This document shows positions 23,560 through 35,800 of a DNA stretch of 64,000 nucleotides, in pieces. The notes beneath the pieces are model-generated. The model was not told the origin of the DNA, searched no databases, and worked only from the letters and a program-made list of their open reading frames with translations. The DNA is taken from assembly GCA_001465935.1 (NCBI GenBank), contig LNKV01000002.1, positions 1,674,001 to 1,738,000 on the forward strand, read 5' to 3'. This DNA comes from Clarireedia homoeocarpa (lineage: Eukaryota > Ascomycota > Leotiomycetes > Helotiales > Rutstroemiaceae). The position numbers and the translations under genes were made by a program. Numbering within the stretch: the first letter of the stretch is position 1; the number at the start of each line of letters is the position of its first letter.

Positions 23560-24360
23560 ATGGCGGCCACTGGTTTCTTCCACCACATAGGAACCTTCCT
23601 CCTCTTCGCATCAAGTATCCTCCTCCTCATAACCACCATTTCAGCCCCCGTCGTCAACGACTTTGGTCTCCTCAAAGTAACTCTCACCAATCAAACTAAT
23701 TCACACCACTCTTCCATCCACTTTGGCACTTTTGGTTACTGTGTGAAGCATCCTCAAAGCACCAAGTAAGTTTTCCCACTACCCCTCTACCCTATACATA
23801 AAAAGATTAAAAAGGGAAAAACTAACAACACCTCCCTCAACAGTGATGACAAATACTACTGCACGGGCAAACACATCGGCTACAACCCCGCCGCCATCAT
23901 GAGCCGCGCCGAATCTACCTCCTTCTCCCACGCCTCCGAGGACACATCCAAAGCACTCACCCGAGTCATGGTACTCCACCCCGTAGCCTGCGGCCTTGCA
24001 TTCATCTCATTCCTCCTCGCCGTAGGTGCCGGATTTATCGGATCCCTGTTCGCAAGTCTTGTCGCCGCAGTGACGTTTATCGTGACGGTTGTGGTGATGG
24101 CTTGCGATTTTGTGCTGTTTGGGATTATCAAGAATCATGTAAATGGCGATGGGAGCGGGTCTCATGCGTATTTTAGTGAGGGGATTTGGTGTGTTTTGGC
24201 GGCCATGGTGGCGGGGCTTTTGGGAACGTTGTTGGTGTTTGTTACTTGTTGTAGTAAGAGGTTGCATGAGAGGAGGGAGAGGAGAAGGGTTACGGAGAAG
24301 GGGTACCCTGGAGGGGTGGTGGCTACGAAGAGGAGGTGGTGGCAGAGGAGTAGATATTAG
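23560..24360 (+). CDS. SUR7/PalI family four-TM membrane protein
   Basis: Two exons (23560-23765, 23844-24360) give 240 residues. TM1 is at about residues 8-28 (GTFLLFASSILLLITTISAP). An extracellular loop follows with GTFGYCVKHP and YYCTGKHIGYNP, matching the G-x-C...C loop signature of SUR7/PalI/claudin-like proteins. TM2-TM4 are around VACGLAFISFLLAVGAGFI, SLVAAVTFIVTVVVMACDFV and GIWCVLAAMVAGLLGTLLVF. The tail is short and Arg-rich (RLHERRERRR). Members act at eisosomes, in cell-wall integrity or in alkaline-pH sensing (PalI/Rim9); the short tail argues against PalI proper, which has a long C-terminus. Plasma-membrane location expected. Confidence 0.8.
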
Positions 24361-25818
24361 GTGGATGGTGTGTCGGAGGGGTTGGTGAAGTGTGGTGGGG
24401 GGTATTTCCAGAGTATTGGATGGGCGGATGATGGTGAATAGTGAGGCAGAGGCAGGGGGGCCTTGATACCCGTGGATGAAGTTGGAGTTGAACACACGAT
24501 ACGACTGATGACTACGACTTTCCTTTTCCATTTTTCCTTTTGAGCGAGATACCACCCTAGCATAATAATTCCTGAGCTTTAAATGCTCTTCCGTTATTTG
24601 TTAATACACTTTATAAACTCCATTCCCACCAAATACGATGTCTGCCTATGTGATAGTCCTGAAATTTGTTACAGCAGCTCTGTATCTACATCTCAAAACT
24701 CCAAAGGCCTGCCCCACAGCAAAAACATTATACGGCGCCTCCTTAGTGTTTTACTAAACGATTTTGTGTCTGGCCCTCCTCATTCCATCCCTAAATACTA
24801 AATGATCTTCAGGCAGAATCTCCTCCTCATTCCATCCCTAAATACTAAATGATCTTCAGACAGAATCTCCACCGTCCCAGTATCCAATTCCAAGTAAAAA
24901 AAAACAATCAACCACCCCCAAGCTCCCTTCGCTTACAGTAGGCTCCTGGTCGATTGAAGAAATGTTTTGCCATGCAGAAATACTAAGTCATGGAGAATTA
25001 ATCACATAAGTTATAAGTCTATACTCAACTTCGAGGTACCACCACTCAAGATACTTAACCCCGTATTACATACAGCAGAACTATGTATGTACTGTACAGA
25101 GCCTGTCTGTCTGTGTATCAGGATCTTCGGTTTCTCTTTCTTTCTTTCTTAGCTAGATCTGTCTGTCTGTCTTTAAGTGTTTCCTGGGCTGGTTGGTTGG
25201 TTGTCTTCATTATTCGATCGATGTATTGGGTGTGTGGTTAGGATTGCGAGAGAGAACTCCAAATATAATAGAGGCTAAAGCTTTGACCATCCCATACAAC
25301 CGCGGCAGGGATGCTCGAAGGAAGGAGCGGTAGAAGTTCAGGGCCAAAGTCGTCGATGCGGGGAGAGAGCAGATGGATGGCGATGCTGTGAGGGCCGACT
25401 GAGCGGGGTAAGCGGCGGGATAGAGATGTGGCTGATGCTGTGCAGGCGGCTGAGTGAGAGCAGGAAGAGAGAGGGATGTGGAGGCTAGATTGAGGGCGTT
25501 GCAGGAAACTGTTGCGATGTTGGAGACGCTGGAGGTTTAGGTTGGGTGGTGTATGGTCATCTGGATCTGGATCTGGATCTTAGCTTGCTGGGAACGACGA
25601 GTCCAAGTGTCAAGTGCTCATGTTCGCGTAAGACGAGCACTGCTAAATTACTTTTGCGAGTTCTGGAGATATGTTGTTCATCTCGAAATCAGGGTATATA
25701 TATTCTTTGTTAACTTTTAAGAAAATCCGGCTTCATATCGAAGCTAACATCTAATCATCCCCAGCAACCTCTAAATCCATTTCCAAACAAAAAATGAACC
25801 AAGTAAATGCTTGCCCCT
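24361..25818. other. Intergenic region, PalI-like gene to amino-acid permease
   Basis: 1.46 kb between convergent genes. It holds a 47-bp direct duplication (24775-24868), CTTT and GTCT simple runs (about 25136-25170) and a GGATCT repeat (about 25561-25578). A short Glu/Leu-rich reading frame ending near 25538 looks like the end of a helix, but upstream stops prevent a gene call. Confidence 0.35.
24775..24868. repeat. 47-bp tandem duplication
   Basis: Two adjacent 47-bp copies, starting at 24775 and 24822, that include CATTCCATCCCTAAATACTA. They differ at a single base (GGCAG versus GACAG). The duplication is recent and non-coding. Confidence 0.9.
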
Positions 25819-27623
25819 CTACATCCAGAAATCCCAAGTCCTCTTCCACCAAGGCCAGCCCGCCTTGATCCTCCTCTCCTCATCCATCTCCTCCCTAAAC
25901 GCCACCAAATCCAGCTCTCTCCTCCCCTCATCGACATCAATCGTGTTAAGATCAACACCCCACGACCACTGCTTGTAATAAATCTTATAGCCCACAAAGA
26001 ACAAGATTACAACGGGAGCCGCAAGGTACGACTCAAAGAAAGCCTTTGCATCTGGCTTCCCTCCAATGGGAAACAGCGCCACGTAGAACTGAGCCACGAG
26101 ACAGAGGAAGACAAGGAAGAAGCCAATCCACGAACCGATGACGCCGAACATAGCCGCGAAAGGCAAGTCATCTGTCGTGCGGCCTTTCATCTTCCAGACT
26201 TTGCGGAACCGGATATGCGCGTAGCAGATGGATCCCCAGGTGAAGAAGTTGGAGAGACCAGAGAGGGAAAGAAGCCACGTGAAGACTTCACCTCCCTTGG
26301 GGGCCTCGTTGATGTAGGCGAGGAGACCAAAGGCCAGAGCGACGGTGAGCGAAATCAGTGGGCGACCATGTTTATCGACGTACGCGCCCCAGGATGGACC
26401 CATGCCCTTGGCGCAGAGAGCCTGCATGGTGCGGGTGGAAGCGAAAGTGCAGGAGTTGGCGACGGAGATGACGGAGATGGTGATGACGGCGTTGAAGATA
26501 GAGGGGAGGACTTTGATGCCTGCGAGACGGAAGGCCAGCACGAAGGGAGAGTAGGATGTGTGGCCACCGGACGCGTGGGAGAGGGTTTCGTTGTCGGAGG
26601 GGACAATAAGACCAAGGATGAAGAGAGAAAGGACGTAGAAGAGGGTGATTCGCCAGAAAACTTGTTTAGTTGCTTTGGGAATGCTTTTGCGTGGATTGGC
26701 GGCTTCGGCTGAGGCTAATCCGACGAGTTCAGTTCCACCAAATGCAAAGGAAGCAGTGACGAAGACGGAACAGAATCCTTTGAATCCATTGCGGAATGCA
26801 CCGGGTTCACTCCAGTAGTGAGCGCCAATGTATCCGCGGTGGTCGGTCGGGACACCACCGCAATCGATGATTATACCGAGGAGAATAAATCCAACAACGG
26901 CCAAGACCTTGATGAGACCAAGAACGAACTCGACTTCTCCGTATCCCTTGACTCCAAATATATTGATGACTGTAACGAGGACAAGGAAGATTGTGATCCA
27001 GACTCCGACGTTAACCGAGGGATTTCCGCTATTATCAGGGTCGGTCCAAAAGGCGATTGTTACACCGGCTGCGGTCAATTCGAATGGTAGAATAACAAGC
27101 CAATTCATAACATAATTCCATCCCACTGGTGCCCAATGGTTAGTTGCCGTCCTAGGCCAAGAGAAGAAGCTGACAAGAAGCTGACAAGAAGCTCGATTTA
27201 GAGCGCGTCAGAAAGGTACTTACTAGCAAAACCCCACCCCGGATCAATAAATCGTACAGAGTAATTAAAGAATGAGCCCTCAACCGGATAGATAGCTAGA
27301 CTCGATTAGCACACCCAACATCCAAGCAAACAGGCGCAAGGAACAAACATACCAGCAAGTTCACCCAAAGCATTGACCGTAAGCAACAACATAATCCCAA
27401 TGATGATGAAATCAATAACCAAGGAGGCCGGACCACCACTGTTGAGCGCAGCTCCCGAACCGACGAACAACCCCGCACCGATCGATCCTCCAATAGCAAT
27501 CATCTGCATATGTCTGCCTTTAAGCTGTCTCTTTAACTTTCCCGGCTGCTCGCCCATCTCGATATCGCCTTCGACCGCCGAGGGAGGCGACACCACCCCA
27601 TCATATTTCTCTTTGTCGCTCAT
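25819..27623 (-). CDS. Amino-acid permease (fungal YAT/GAP1-like, APC superfamily)
   Basis: Plasma-membrane proton-amino-acid symporter. Three exons (27353-27623, 27224-27295, 25819-27125) join to 549 residues. TM1 carries the family signature MIAIGGSIGAGLFVGSG. TM3 begins with ELAAIYPVEGSFFNY, spanning intron 1. FIDPGWGFAMGWNYVMNW follows across intron 2. TM6 region includes FGGTELVGLASAEAANPRKSIPKA, the substrate-binding and intracellular-gate segment. The C-terminal tail is long and aromatic (KAGWPWWKRTWDFWM), typical of the yeast YAT group. General or broad specificity is likely, but substrate is not determined. The upstream intergenic region is unusually long (2.6 kb). Confidence 0.94.
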
Positions 27624-30253
27624 ATTTGCGGTATGAGAAGGTTTTGATGTACTCGGTGGATCTGAGGGAGGAAAGTGGAATATACAGGCCGAAGGAACCG
27701 CGACGAGGCAAGAATCGAAATGAAGCTCGAGCAACCAACTACCAGCAACGATGTCTAAAATTCGCTCGCAACACTCAACATACACACACACACGCACAGA
27801 GAGAACAAATAACCCACAACCAGACAGACGGCTTTTCCCCCAAACCCGGGAATCGGCGTAACATTAAATACTTTTTTCGTCTTAGCTGTGAGGTGAGTGA
27901 GACGATGACTCCGAGGCAAAAATAAAGCCTATCAGTTCGTGCGGTGCTAAGTAAGGCAAGGTCGGTCAGGCAAGGGAAGTGATACGATACGATACGACAT
28001 GGTACTGTACGCCCGATGCGATAAGCCCCTACATACATACCTACCATCACACAGCAACCTCACTCACACTCATTGTAGTCTCGTTCTCATTCACTCACTC
28101 ATCCACTGCGTGTCCGTACTGGTAAGTAAGTAAGGGGAGCATGTATGTATGTGCATGCAGCCATGTCCATCACGGCAGGCCCGAAGAGCCACCATACTAT
28201 ACTATACTCCAAGCAGCTTTAGCACGCGCACTTGCAGGCCTGATTGCTCCCCCCCCCCCTTGCAGAAGCTTACAGTCTGCGAGCGGATTTGAATTATCCC
28301 TCAGCTACAGTAGAACTACTGTACTTCGTACTTGGTGCTTGTAAGCCAATTTATCCCGTTGGAGCGGTCCTGATAACCCCCTGAGCCTCGCCTCCCCAGA
28401 TAAGTGGGGAAGGCTTGAAGATAAAGAAAGAAGGAGCTTAACCTTAGTGAGCAAGTCAATGGGGCAAGAAACCTTCCGCGGCTAATCCACATCCCGTCAA
28501 GTGCGACAATGTGACAAATCGGCAGACGAGACTGATCAGGGATGTGCACGAAGGATGGGGCGAAGAGATAAGAGAAGAATAAGGTTACAGTATAAGGTTA
28601 CAGTACTGTAGTGAGGGCTTTTTACAGTACACGTACATAGAGTAGAAGCAGCGAAAAAAGCTTCTGGAAGAAATGGAAAAAACATCAAAAAATCCCTTGA
28701 CCTTGGTCCCAGCCAAACGAATAAAGGTTAAATGTATTTCTGGTATCTTCTATCCCCAGGGGTAGCTTTATCGAATCAGATGGTCAATATCTGACCACAC
28801 TGGAGAACTTGGACAAACCGCCGGGGTATACAAAGTACGTATTACGGTCACAAAGTAAACTATCTGGGGAGGCTGGGGCTGGACCTCTTGTTTGGCTAGC
28901 TGGTTTACTGGCAGTATTATCGGGCCGGGACCACAGGTTGGTTAGTGAGGGCTCGGCATCAAAGCTTGTGCTGAGTGAGGGACGGCGTTTGATTACAACG
29001 AAATACTGTATGTGTGCTCCTGTAACCTGGCCCAGAACAAGAACAAGAACAGACAAAAGGCAAGTAAGGTTGAGAGCTACTTTACTTGTACTGTAGATAG
29101 ACACAAAACAGTAGGGAAGTGGCCGAGAAGATCATCCAGCCCCGTTCTCGTGCTAGTGTACTGTTACTGTGAATGTCGTGCGAGTTCGTCCATGGTCGTT
29201 CAGACCACTGCGCAGACCTCGTTTCGCGCGATGAAGCGAAAGACCCCAAGCCTGCGATGCTTGTGCTCCATGTACTGTAAGAAAGTACTAAGCAACCAAG
29301 TGTCCATCTGTATGCATCGTAAGATGGCGGGGCAATTAAGCCCGAATCTCATACCAGTACCCGAGCCACCTGAATTGGCACCGAAACACTGCAGCCGCAC
29401 TGCACCGCGCTGCACCGTGCCAAACCAGCACACAAGACAAGACACAGCAGATGCAGTCTTTCACAAGTACATCTTCCAGCCCATCTCGCCCATGCACCCA
29501 AGGAACCCGCTAAACCTGAACGCTAAACCTAAATTGTCTCCTGCATCTCCTCCAAGCCACGAGGGCTTGTGCCGTACCTGACCGCGGCCAGGCCGACTAA
29601 CCTTTCCCTTTCCCACATCCAGATTCTAGACCTCCCAACTTGACACCAACGAAAGGCGGCTGGCAACGGCCCCAGCAAGATGGATACAGGACAGTACGTA
29701 CTTCATCGATAGCACGAATCGCGTAGATAGGTCATTCATCTTCTGTTCCCTGGTAATCGGCGCAATAGAGTAGAGCAAGTAACACGAGTGTAATCGTAGG
29801 CCGTAATGCAAACATGATTGCTCGTGCTTATTCTTTTCTTGGCTGTTTGTGATATACGGACTTGAATCTGCTTCTGGTCTGTGATCCGAATCTTTCCAAG
29901 ATGACCCGATGTTTTCGCAGACCCTTATCCCCCCCACATTGGGGAAGCAAAAATAACAAAATCATCAAGACATTTCCATCATGTACAAAGTAACACGGAC
30001 CACTCAACGCCAACGCCAAGCTAATAGTATACATATACAGTATGGGATAGTGGGATAGTGGGATAGTGGGATAGTGGGATAGACGAAAAGTAATCGCCAT
30101 CTGGGTATCTTGGACTTTCTATTGACGCGCCTCCTCCGCAACAGATTTCATTCCTGCTTGGAATTCAGAGTTCTCTCTCTCGAAGCTTACAATCATGAGA
30201 TATAGTACATCCTGTTCTTACGTCAATATTATTCTCCCACATCTTGTTCGGGG
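27624..30253. other. Long non-coding region upstream of the permease
   Basis: 2.6 kb with no supported gene. It holds a CA run (about 27780-27795), a C10 run (about 28250), an 8-bp GGGATAGT repeat (30043-30082) and a striking number of TACTGTA/TACAGTA words between 28300 and 30040. These may be part of the permease promoter or simple sequence drift. Short ORFs on both strands show no family signature. Confidence 0.4.
30043..30082. repeat. 8-bp tandem repeat (GGGATAGT)n
   Basis: About five perfect head-to-tail copies of GGGATAGT. Microsatellite-like. No link to a gene is visible. Confidence 0.9.
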
Positions 30254-31869
30254 TTAGCGACTCACTTTTTGTAAGATTCTCCGCACAAGTCCCTTCCTCT
30301 TTCTCGCCTGTTTGCGCGCCCTTTTCTCTTCTCTTCTCGCTTGTTTGCGGGCCATTTTCTCTCCTCTTCTTCCCCCTTTGCGCGCCATTTTCTCTCCTCT
30401 TCTCCCATCTTTGCGGGCCCATCTCGCCTCTTTGCGCGCCATTCTCTCTTCTCTTCTCGCCTCTTTGCGGGCCAATTTCTCACCCCGAGTACCCTTTGGA
30501 TTTACATGTCCGCCGGTTACGAGAGAAATGAGGGAACCGCTGCTGGCAGGATGGTTGGGGTCTGAATAGCGAGACATAAATTCCGGTCGAGGGGTCGTGA
30601 GGGAACTGTTCGGGTTTTGCATCGCCTAAAATCTGTTAGTCTGGCCTCGCACAAACTCATAATTGGAAGTGATGGGGGCACGAACATAAGTAGCTTGAGC
30701 TCTTTGATCCATGTAATCATTGATGAAGTCTCCGGTTCTCTTCATGGCATTCTCTTTCTTGACACTTTCGCCACCCTCCATGGCAATCTTTTGTTCCAAT
30801 GCAGGGAAGATGAGTGGTGCTGATTCAGGCATCTGCAATTCTCCGTATGTTGTTCCACTGGAAAGTCGAATGTTCCGCATCGCTTTCTTGAATCCGGTCG
30901 TTGTCTCATCAATTGACGAGTATATAGCTTTGTTGATATCAACGGGAGCATGCGTAGCAGAAGACTCGGGTTTATAACTTAGGACGAGGCAGTAAAGCCC
31001 ACGAGGCATGAAGAATTCGTTGTTGATCTTGTCTAGGAACGTATTCGATCTGAAAACATGACTAGGTTAGCATCATCGTCATTGCAGATACACACAGAAA
31101 CGGACCTTGATCGAAATTGCAGCTCCATAGCTACACCAACCACAAATTGGGTCGCGATTGAAACACCCATTGTAATAGGACCCGGCACAAAACCAACGAT
31201 ACCAGCTGCTGCATTAATCACATTGAGCCAAGGTGATGATTTACTCGATTGGTAAAAGGTTTCCAAGAACTCCAAAAAGGTAGCTTGGTCGATACCACAA
31301 TCCTGCAGAAGAGGCGCATACGCCCTAATAAACCCGCGCTTCTTATCCCTCGGTCTGCGTTGAGGCAAAATAACGGGACATGGAAGTTTGGCTTGTGTAG
31401 AATTGGGTGCAGGAGGAGGGTGATTTCGTAAAAAGATATCGATAAGCTTGCCCGCGTCTTGGGTGGATTCTCCAGAAGGAGTTGATGGCCCAGGTACATC
31501 AGCAGCTTCGTCTAGCGCCCATTGCTCCTCATCGCCTTGCTCCGAATCGGTATCTGAGTCGGAGCTTGAGTCGGAATCTGAATCTAAATCTGAACCTTTT
31601 TCATCATACTTCTCGGTGTTGAAATCGTGTTTTTCCTTCGTGTCTGCGGGAATGGCCTGGCCTTGGGCGATTAATCTGCCGGCATCCTCATTTGATAGCT
31701 CTACGTACTCAGGTGGAGGGTCGTCGTAAGTATGGGCGCCGGCTCTACTGCTCTCCCCAACCTGCTCCGAGGAGCTTGTACGAGCAGCTGCCGACTTATT
31801 GCGGTGGTGATGGATTGCCTCTGAAGCCAAACCAATTCCTGATCCGATAAGTTTGACGAGGATACCCAT
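30254..31869 (-). CDS. Conserved Pezizomycotina protein of unknown function with basic repeat tail
   Basis: Three exons (31106-31869, 30686-31049, 30254-30625) join to 499 residues. The start MGILVKLIGSGIGLASEAI at 31869 is chosen over an ATG 12 codons upstream because it fits my recollection of this family. Layout: a hydrophobic/amphipathic start, a disordered Ser/Asp-rich acidic region (about 75-110, many DSDS repeats), a conserved helical core (RGFIRAYAPLLQDCGID, LEFLETFYQSSKSSPWLNVI, a hydrophobic GIVGFVPGPITMGVSIATQF segment, NEFFMPRGLYCLVLSYKP, and SSGTTYGELQMPESAPLIFPAL), then a Lys/Arg/Glu repeat tail (units like GRRGEKMARK). Function is unknown; the hydrophobic core suggests membrane contact. 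The last intron (30626-30685) has a weak GTTCGT donor but a strong branch site ACTAAC and TAG end. If it is not spliced, the protein stops at 30626 without the basic tail. Confidence 0.75.
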
Positions 31870-33695
31870 TTCGTAGGTTGTTATATAATATGGAAAGAAA
31901 TTCAAATGATAGAATATACAATGGAGTATCAGAAATGTACTTATCTTTCAAACTGCTTACCTCTACATAAATACTCAAGCTTCGTCGCACAGGAGCTTTG
32001 AGCTGAGTTGAGGTCAACTTCCTGCACACCCATTTTGGGATTAGAGGATTGGATGTTGATGTTGGAGGGGGTTTGGACATTCTGGGGTACGTGCGTAAAG
32101 CAACGCCCTAAAATTGTGGCAGAGCAGTGACAGCCCACCAAAAAGCCTCCTCTTTCATTACGGCCGTGCATTGCTTGTAAGCATTAATCCACCGGCCCAA
32201 CTCCTTTCATACTACCACGCTGCCGATATACACAATTGATAATCAATCCGCACAGCCCCATAGCCTACCAGGGCTGATGGTCCATACATGTGGTGATTAG
32301 GAAAGCTTCGTCCTACGTATGCTGCCCGCCTGGCTGGCATGTTGACGAACTAGAGGAAGTTGCATTAAGCTTCTGTCGAATCATTTAGTGGGTTGGCCCG
32401 CCTTGGTATGGATCCTTCGACACAACATCAACCCAACGAAGACGTTAACCTTATCCCGACTGCCGTTTCTCTTTTGCACGACAAGACAATCGAAGCACGG
32501 CTGTAAGATGACCATCTCTAATATCCGCTTAGGTGCGTAGACCGATGTCCCACAATCCGTCTCGTCCAGTTGAACGCGCAAATGCCGTGTTCAAAATTTC
32601 ACGTAAAGGCGCTGTGGGACCTAAAGATGCTTGTCCACTTTCAGGCATCCAGCATGGACACCATCTGTCTTATTGGATCAACAGAGTAGCAGACTCCAAT
32701 TGCTCGTCGTCGGGTCTTCGCGTCAGCGGAAACTTAAGCTAAGGATACCATGGAAGTGTATGGTCATGGAAGTGTATGGTCGGTACACCCTTCAAACCCA
32801 GTGATGGACGAAGAATATCTCGAGCCTCAGCGTAGAAGTATCGCATAATCCGGTGTCGCTGCAGATCAGCAGCCTCTTGACATGGCGGTCTCGTTGCGGA
32901 GGGTTTGAAAGCATATATTACCCTCCAACTCAAATACAATTGAGTGCTATCGGAAAATACGAATTCTATCTAGAGAGTGCCAGTTGAGAGGATGAAATCA
33001 ATTCATCAAATGCTAGACATTCATCCTTTCGACTAGTAAGTTACCACCCTTGGTACTTGACTAGATTCTCTGCTTTACTTCATCCTATCATCTGTCCATA
33101 GAACTTTGAAGATTGCTAAGCAAACCGCTCCGAGAAAGTAGCTCTTGCAAGTGAAACTGCATAGCAAGGTCTTGGTTTTCAAAGGCCAAGGCAACTGTCG
33201 GCTAGTGCTAGATCTGAAAGCCAACAAATGCCTCTTCCAGTTCTACCATATCTTTAATCTTGAGAAACCATTTCTTTCATACATAATGAGTACTTGAAGA
33301 AATCTAGCGAGAGATAGAACAGTTGAAATGCTCTCTCATGTCGATGCTTCTCTCGTATTACAAAAACAGGGATACACTGCTTAAGCTTCATTCGAATGCT
33401 TCTTTCAACTTGTACGACCATAAGCGCCAAGAGCTGCAGGCGTCAACAGCCTAGGTTGTCGAATCTTCGAGTCTTGTCAGCACAGTACCACCGCTTTGAC
33501 ATAATTCTGCGCCGCAAATTAGGTGCAATCCTTCTTTAGACATGACACTATGTTCTCATCTCTGTAAGTTTTGTTCTTTTTCATCAATGGTCTTCGTCGG
33601 TGTGCTTTCACAACGACTTCAATGATAGATTGCACGATACCCATATATGCGCATGCTTCATTTCATTGTATTATTCCCCACACTCTAACCCCGCA
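31870..33695. other. Intergenic region upstream of two divergent genes
   Basis: 1.8 kb. A 17-bp word (ATGGAAGTGTATGGTC-containing) is duplicated in tandem at about 32748-32782. No coding feature is supported; small ORFs (e.g. minus strand 32739-32939) have no recognisable family. The last 100 bp are the leader of the glycosyltransferase gene. Confidence 0.35.
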
Positions 33696-35462
33696 ATGCA
33701 CATCACCCGTCTCCGTTCCTGCATTCTCCTCCCAAGCCGCGCCGCTCTGATCACATTCACCGCAACCGCCATTATATGGCTTCTCGCATTTACATACTGT
33801 AAATATACCTACTGGCGGGACCCGCACTCTGCATTCTTCTCCAGCGAGCATGTCTATGAGCGCGACTATTCCATACGTCGAGAGACAGCGGGCCTGGATT
33901 TCCTTGACAGGCTCAGTGCATCTAATGCCACCCATTTGCAGAACTCATCAGCACAAATAATAGCAAGTCCAGAAATTTGCGCGGCGTACGTAACGGTAAG
34001 AAGAGACATGGGCATGCATGAAGGAGAGGAGAAAAGGCAGTATATAAACGCAGCGTTGGGTTCGATGCTAGATACGTTGAGTGAAGAGGAGAGAGCGAAG
34101 TTATGGGTGCATGTACTGTTTGCGGATGTGGAGGAGCCGGGGCCGGAAGAGCATCCGCTTTGGAATGAGGAGTGGTTGGGGAGGGTGGTGGATGATTGGG
34201 GGGGCTATGAGTTTGATGAGGGAATGGAGTCAATGGATCAAATTGAAAAGATGAAATGGTTGGCGAGATTGATGAGGGAAAGAGAGTGGCAAGTTAAGGG
34301 GGTTTTGTGAGTTGTTTTTCTTTTTGTTATTTTTATGTCTTTTTGCCTTGTAGGATTTAGTATCCACAAAGTGTATTTCGAAAGACTTGTATTTCCACGA
34401 CGCTGACATTTCAATGAACGCTCATATTACATTGGTTATGCTTCATTTACATCGATCATTTTCATCATCTCTACAATTTACCACCCCTCCAACATCTCCT
34501 CCCAAACATCAAATCACCCCGCTCCACCATCCACTCCAGCCTCCACTCCAGCCTCCACTCCAGCCTCCACTCCAGCCTCCACTCCAGCCTCCACCCCTTT
34601 TCACTAACACACCTCCTCTCCTCAGTGATTATATCCACACCCTCCGCCACTGTCTACACACTACCTCCGCACCATATATCGCTATCTTCGAAGACGACAT
34701 AATCTTCGCCTCAGACTGGCTTCCGCGCACCCTCTCCGCGCTCTCTCATCTCTCTACTTCCGCCTCTCCTTACCTCTACCTACGTCTCTTCTACTCCGAG
34801 ACCTTTCTCCACTGGGACGAATCTGTTGATCTCGTATACGCACACCTGTATTTGGTCCTGATTCTGTCCTCTCTGCTGACTGCGGTCGTTCTTCTATTCA
34901 TCCGCACCTTCCTGCTCCCATTCATTCGTGCCCCGAAGACGAAAACGAGAATCAGGACCTGGATGGATAATGGTATGGTAATGGTGCTGAGTATAATTAC
35001 GGTGCCGGCATTTGTGGTGCTGGTGTTTATGTTGGGAAAGTACAATATCCCGGTGCGAGGGTGGAAATTGGGTGGTGAGGGCGTGGTTAGGATGGATCGC
35101 GGGGGCTGTTGTAGCCAGGGATTGGTTTTTCCTAGGGCTGTACTTGTCGGTGGAGAGAAACGGGGATGGGAGAAGGAAGGGGAGTGGGAGGAGATGGACA
35201 AGGAAGTAGAAAGGGAGAAGGGTTTGATTGGGTGGTTGGAAGAAAAGGGTACTGGGCAGACGGATCTACTGATTGAGGAGTGGGGTGATGGAACCGGATT
35301 ACCAAGATGGGCCTTGGGGAAGGGGGTATTACAGCATGTGGGTATTAAAAGTGAGTTTCGACTTTTTCATTCTCTAGATCATCTTGGTTACATTTGATAT
35401 AACTAGAGTACGGTGATGAGGTAGTTCAGAACAAATTGGATAGAAAGGAAGGAGGTCGATGA
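33696..35462 (+). CDS. PGAP4/TMEM246-like GPI-glycan glycosyltransferase (integral membrane)
   Basis: Three exons (33696-34306, 34626-35350, 35407-35462) join to 463 residues. The N-terminus is a type-II-like TM anchor (AALITFTATAIIWLLAFTYC). The middle has VTVRRDMGMHEGEEKRQYI, then across intron 1 FDYIHTLRHCL, followed by APYIAIFEDDIIFASDWL, whose EDD is the likely metal-binding triad. Two hydrophobic segments follow close together (YLVLILSSLLTAVVLLFI and VLSIITVPAFVVLVFML), the TM hairpin inserted in the catalytic domain that typifies PGAP4. Then GGCCSQGLVFPRAV, a GTGQTDLLIEEW loop and LQHVGI. Human PGAP4 adds GalNAc to GPI anchors in the Golgi; the sugar used in fungi is uncertain. Intron 1 is 319 bp and contains a 12-bp minisatellite. 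Confidence 0.78.
34527..34599 (+). repeat. 12-bp minisatellite inside intron 1 of the PGAP4-like gene
   Basis: About five to six copies of CCTCCACTCCAG. Each copy ends in a CAG that looks like a splice acceptor, lying 25-100 bp upstream of the acceptor used at 34625. In one frame it reads as a Leu-Gln-Pro-Pro repeat, which makes a false ORF. Confidence 0.85.
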
Positions 35463-35800
35463 AAGCAAGGAGGGAGAGAATGAGAGAGATGAACCCCTGC
35501 TAACTGATCATAGGTTCGAGGGGCGATAATCAGGTAAATGCAATGAGTACCTGGGCATTTCATTTCGAGGAATACGATCACTTATAGTGCTCGTCGAATA
35601 ATTGTTTCTAATACTCTACCAATTGTCCCTCTTTCTGCACCTTGCAGGTTATTCAAGAATCAAATACTATATCATATTAACAGCCCAAAATACCTGTAAG
35701 ACAAGTGACTAGATCGTCGTGTGCCCGTTGAGGGTTAAATAACGAATACGCTTAAACCAACAAGTAAGTAAACGTTGATTAATACACGCGATATATACAA
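35463..35800. other. Intergenic region between PGAP4-like gene and minisatellite array
   Basis: About 340 bp, AT-rich, with the 3' UTR of the upstream gene. The word ACACGCGATATAT at 35784-35796 recurs at 37285-37297 beyond the array. Confidence 0.4.

Noticed and set aside
25300..25540. Possible end of a coiled-coil protein (Glu/Leu-rich frame to a TAG near 25538)
   Set aside because: Upstream stops and no start or splice structure; too short to support.
30254..30531. Plus-strand Phe/Ser/Pro-rich ORFs over the basic tail repeat
   Set aside because: Shadows of the minus-strand coding repeat; no family and no gene structure.
34387..34625. Leu-Gln-Pro-Pro repeat protein at the start of the second glycosyltransferase ORF
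   Set aside because: This is intron 1 with a minisatellite; the acceptor at 34625 restores FDYIHTLRHCL.
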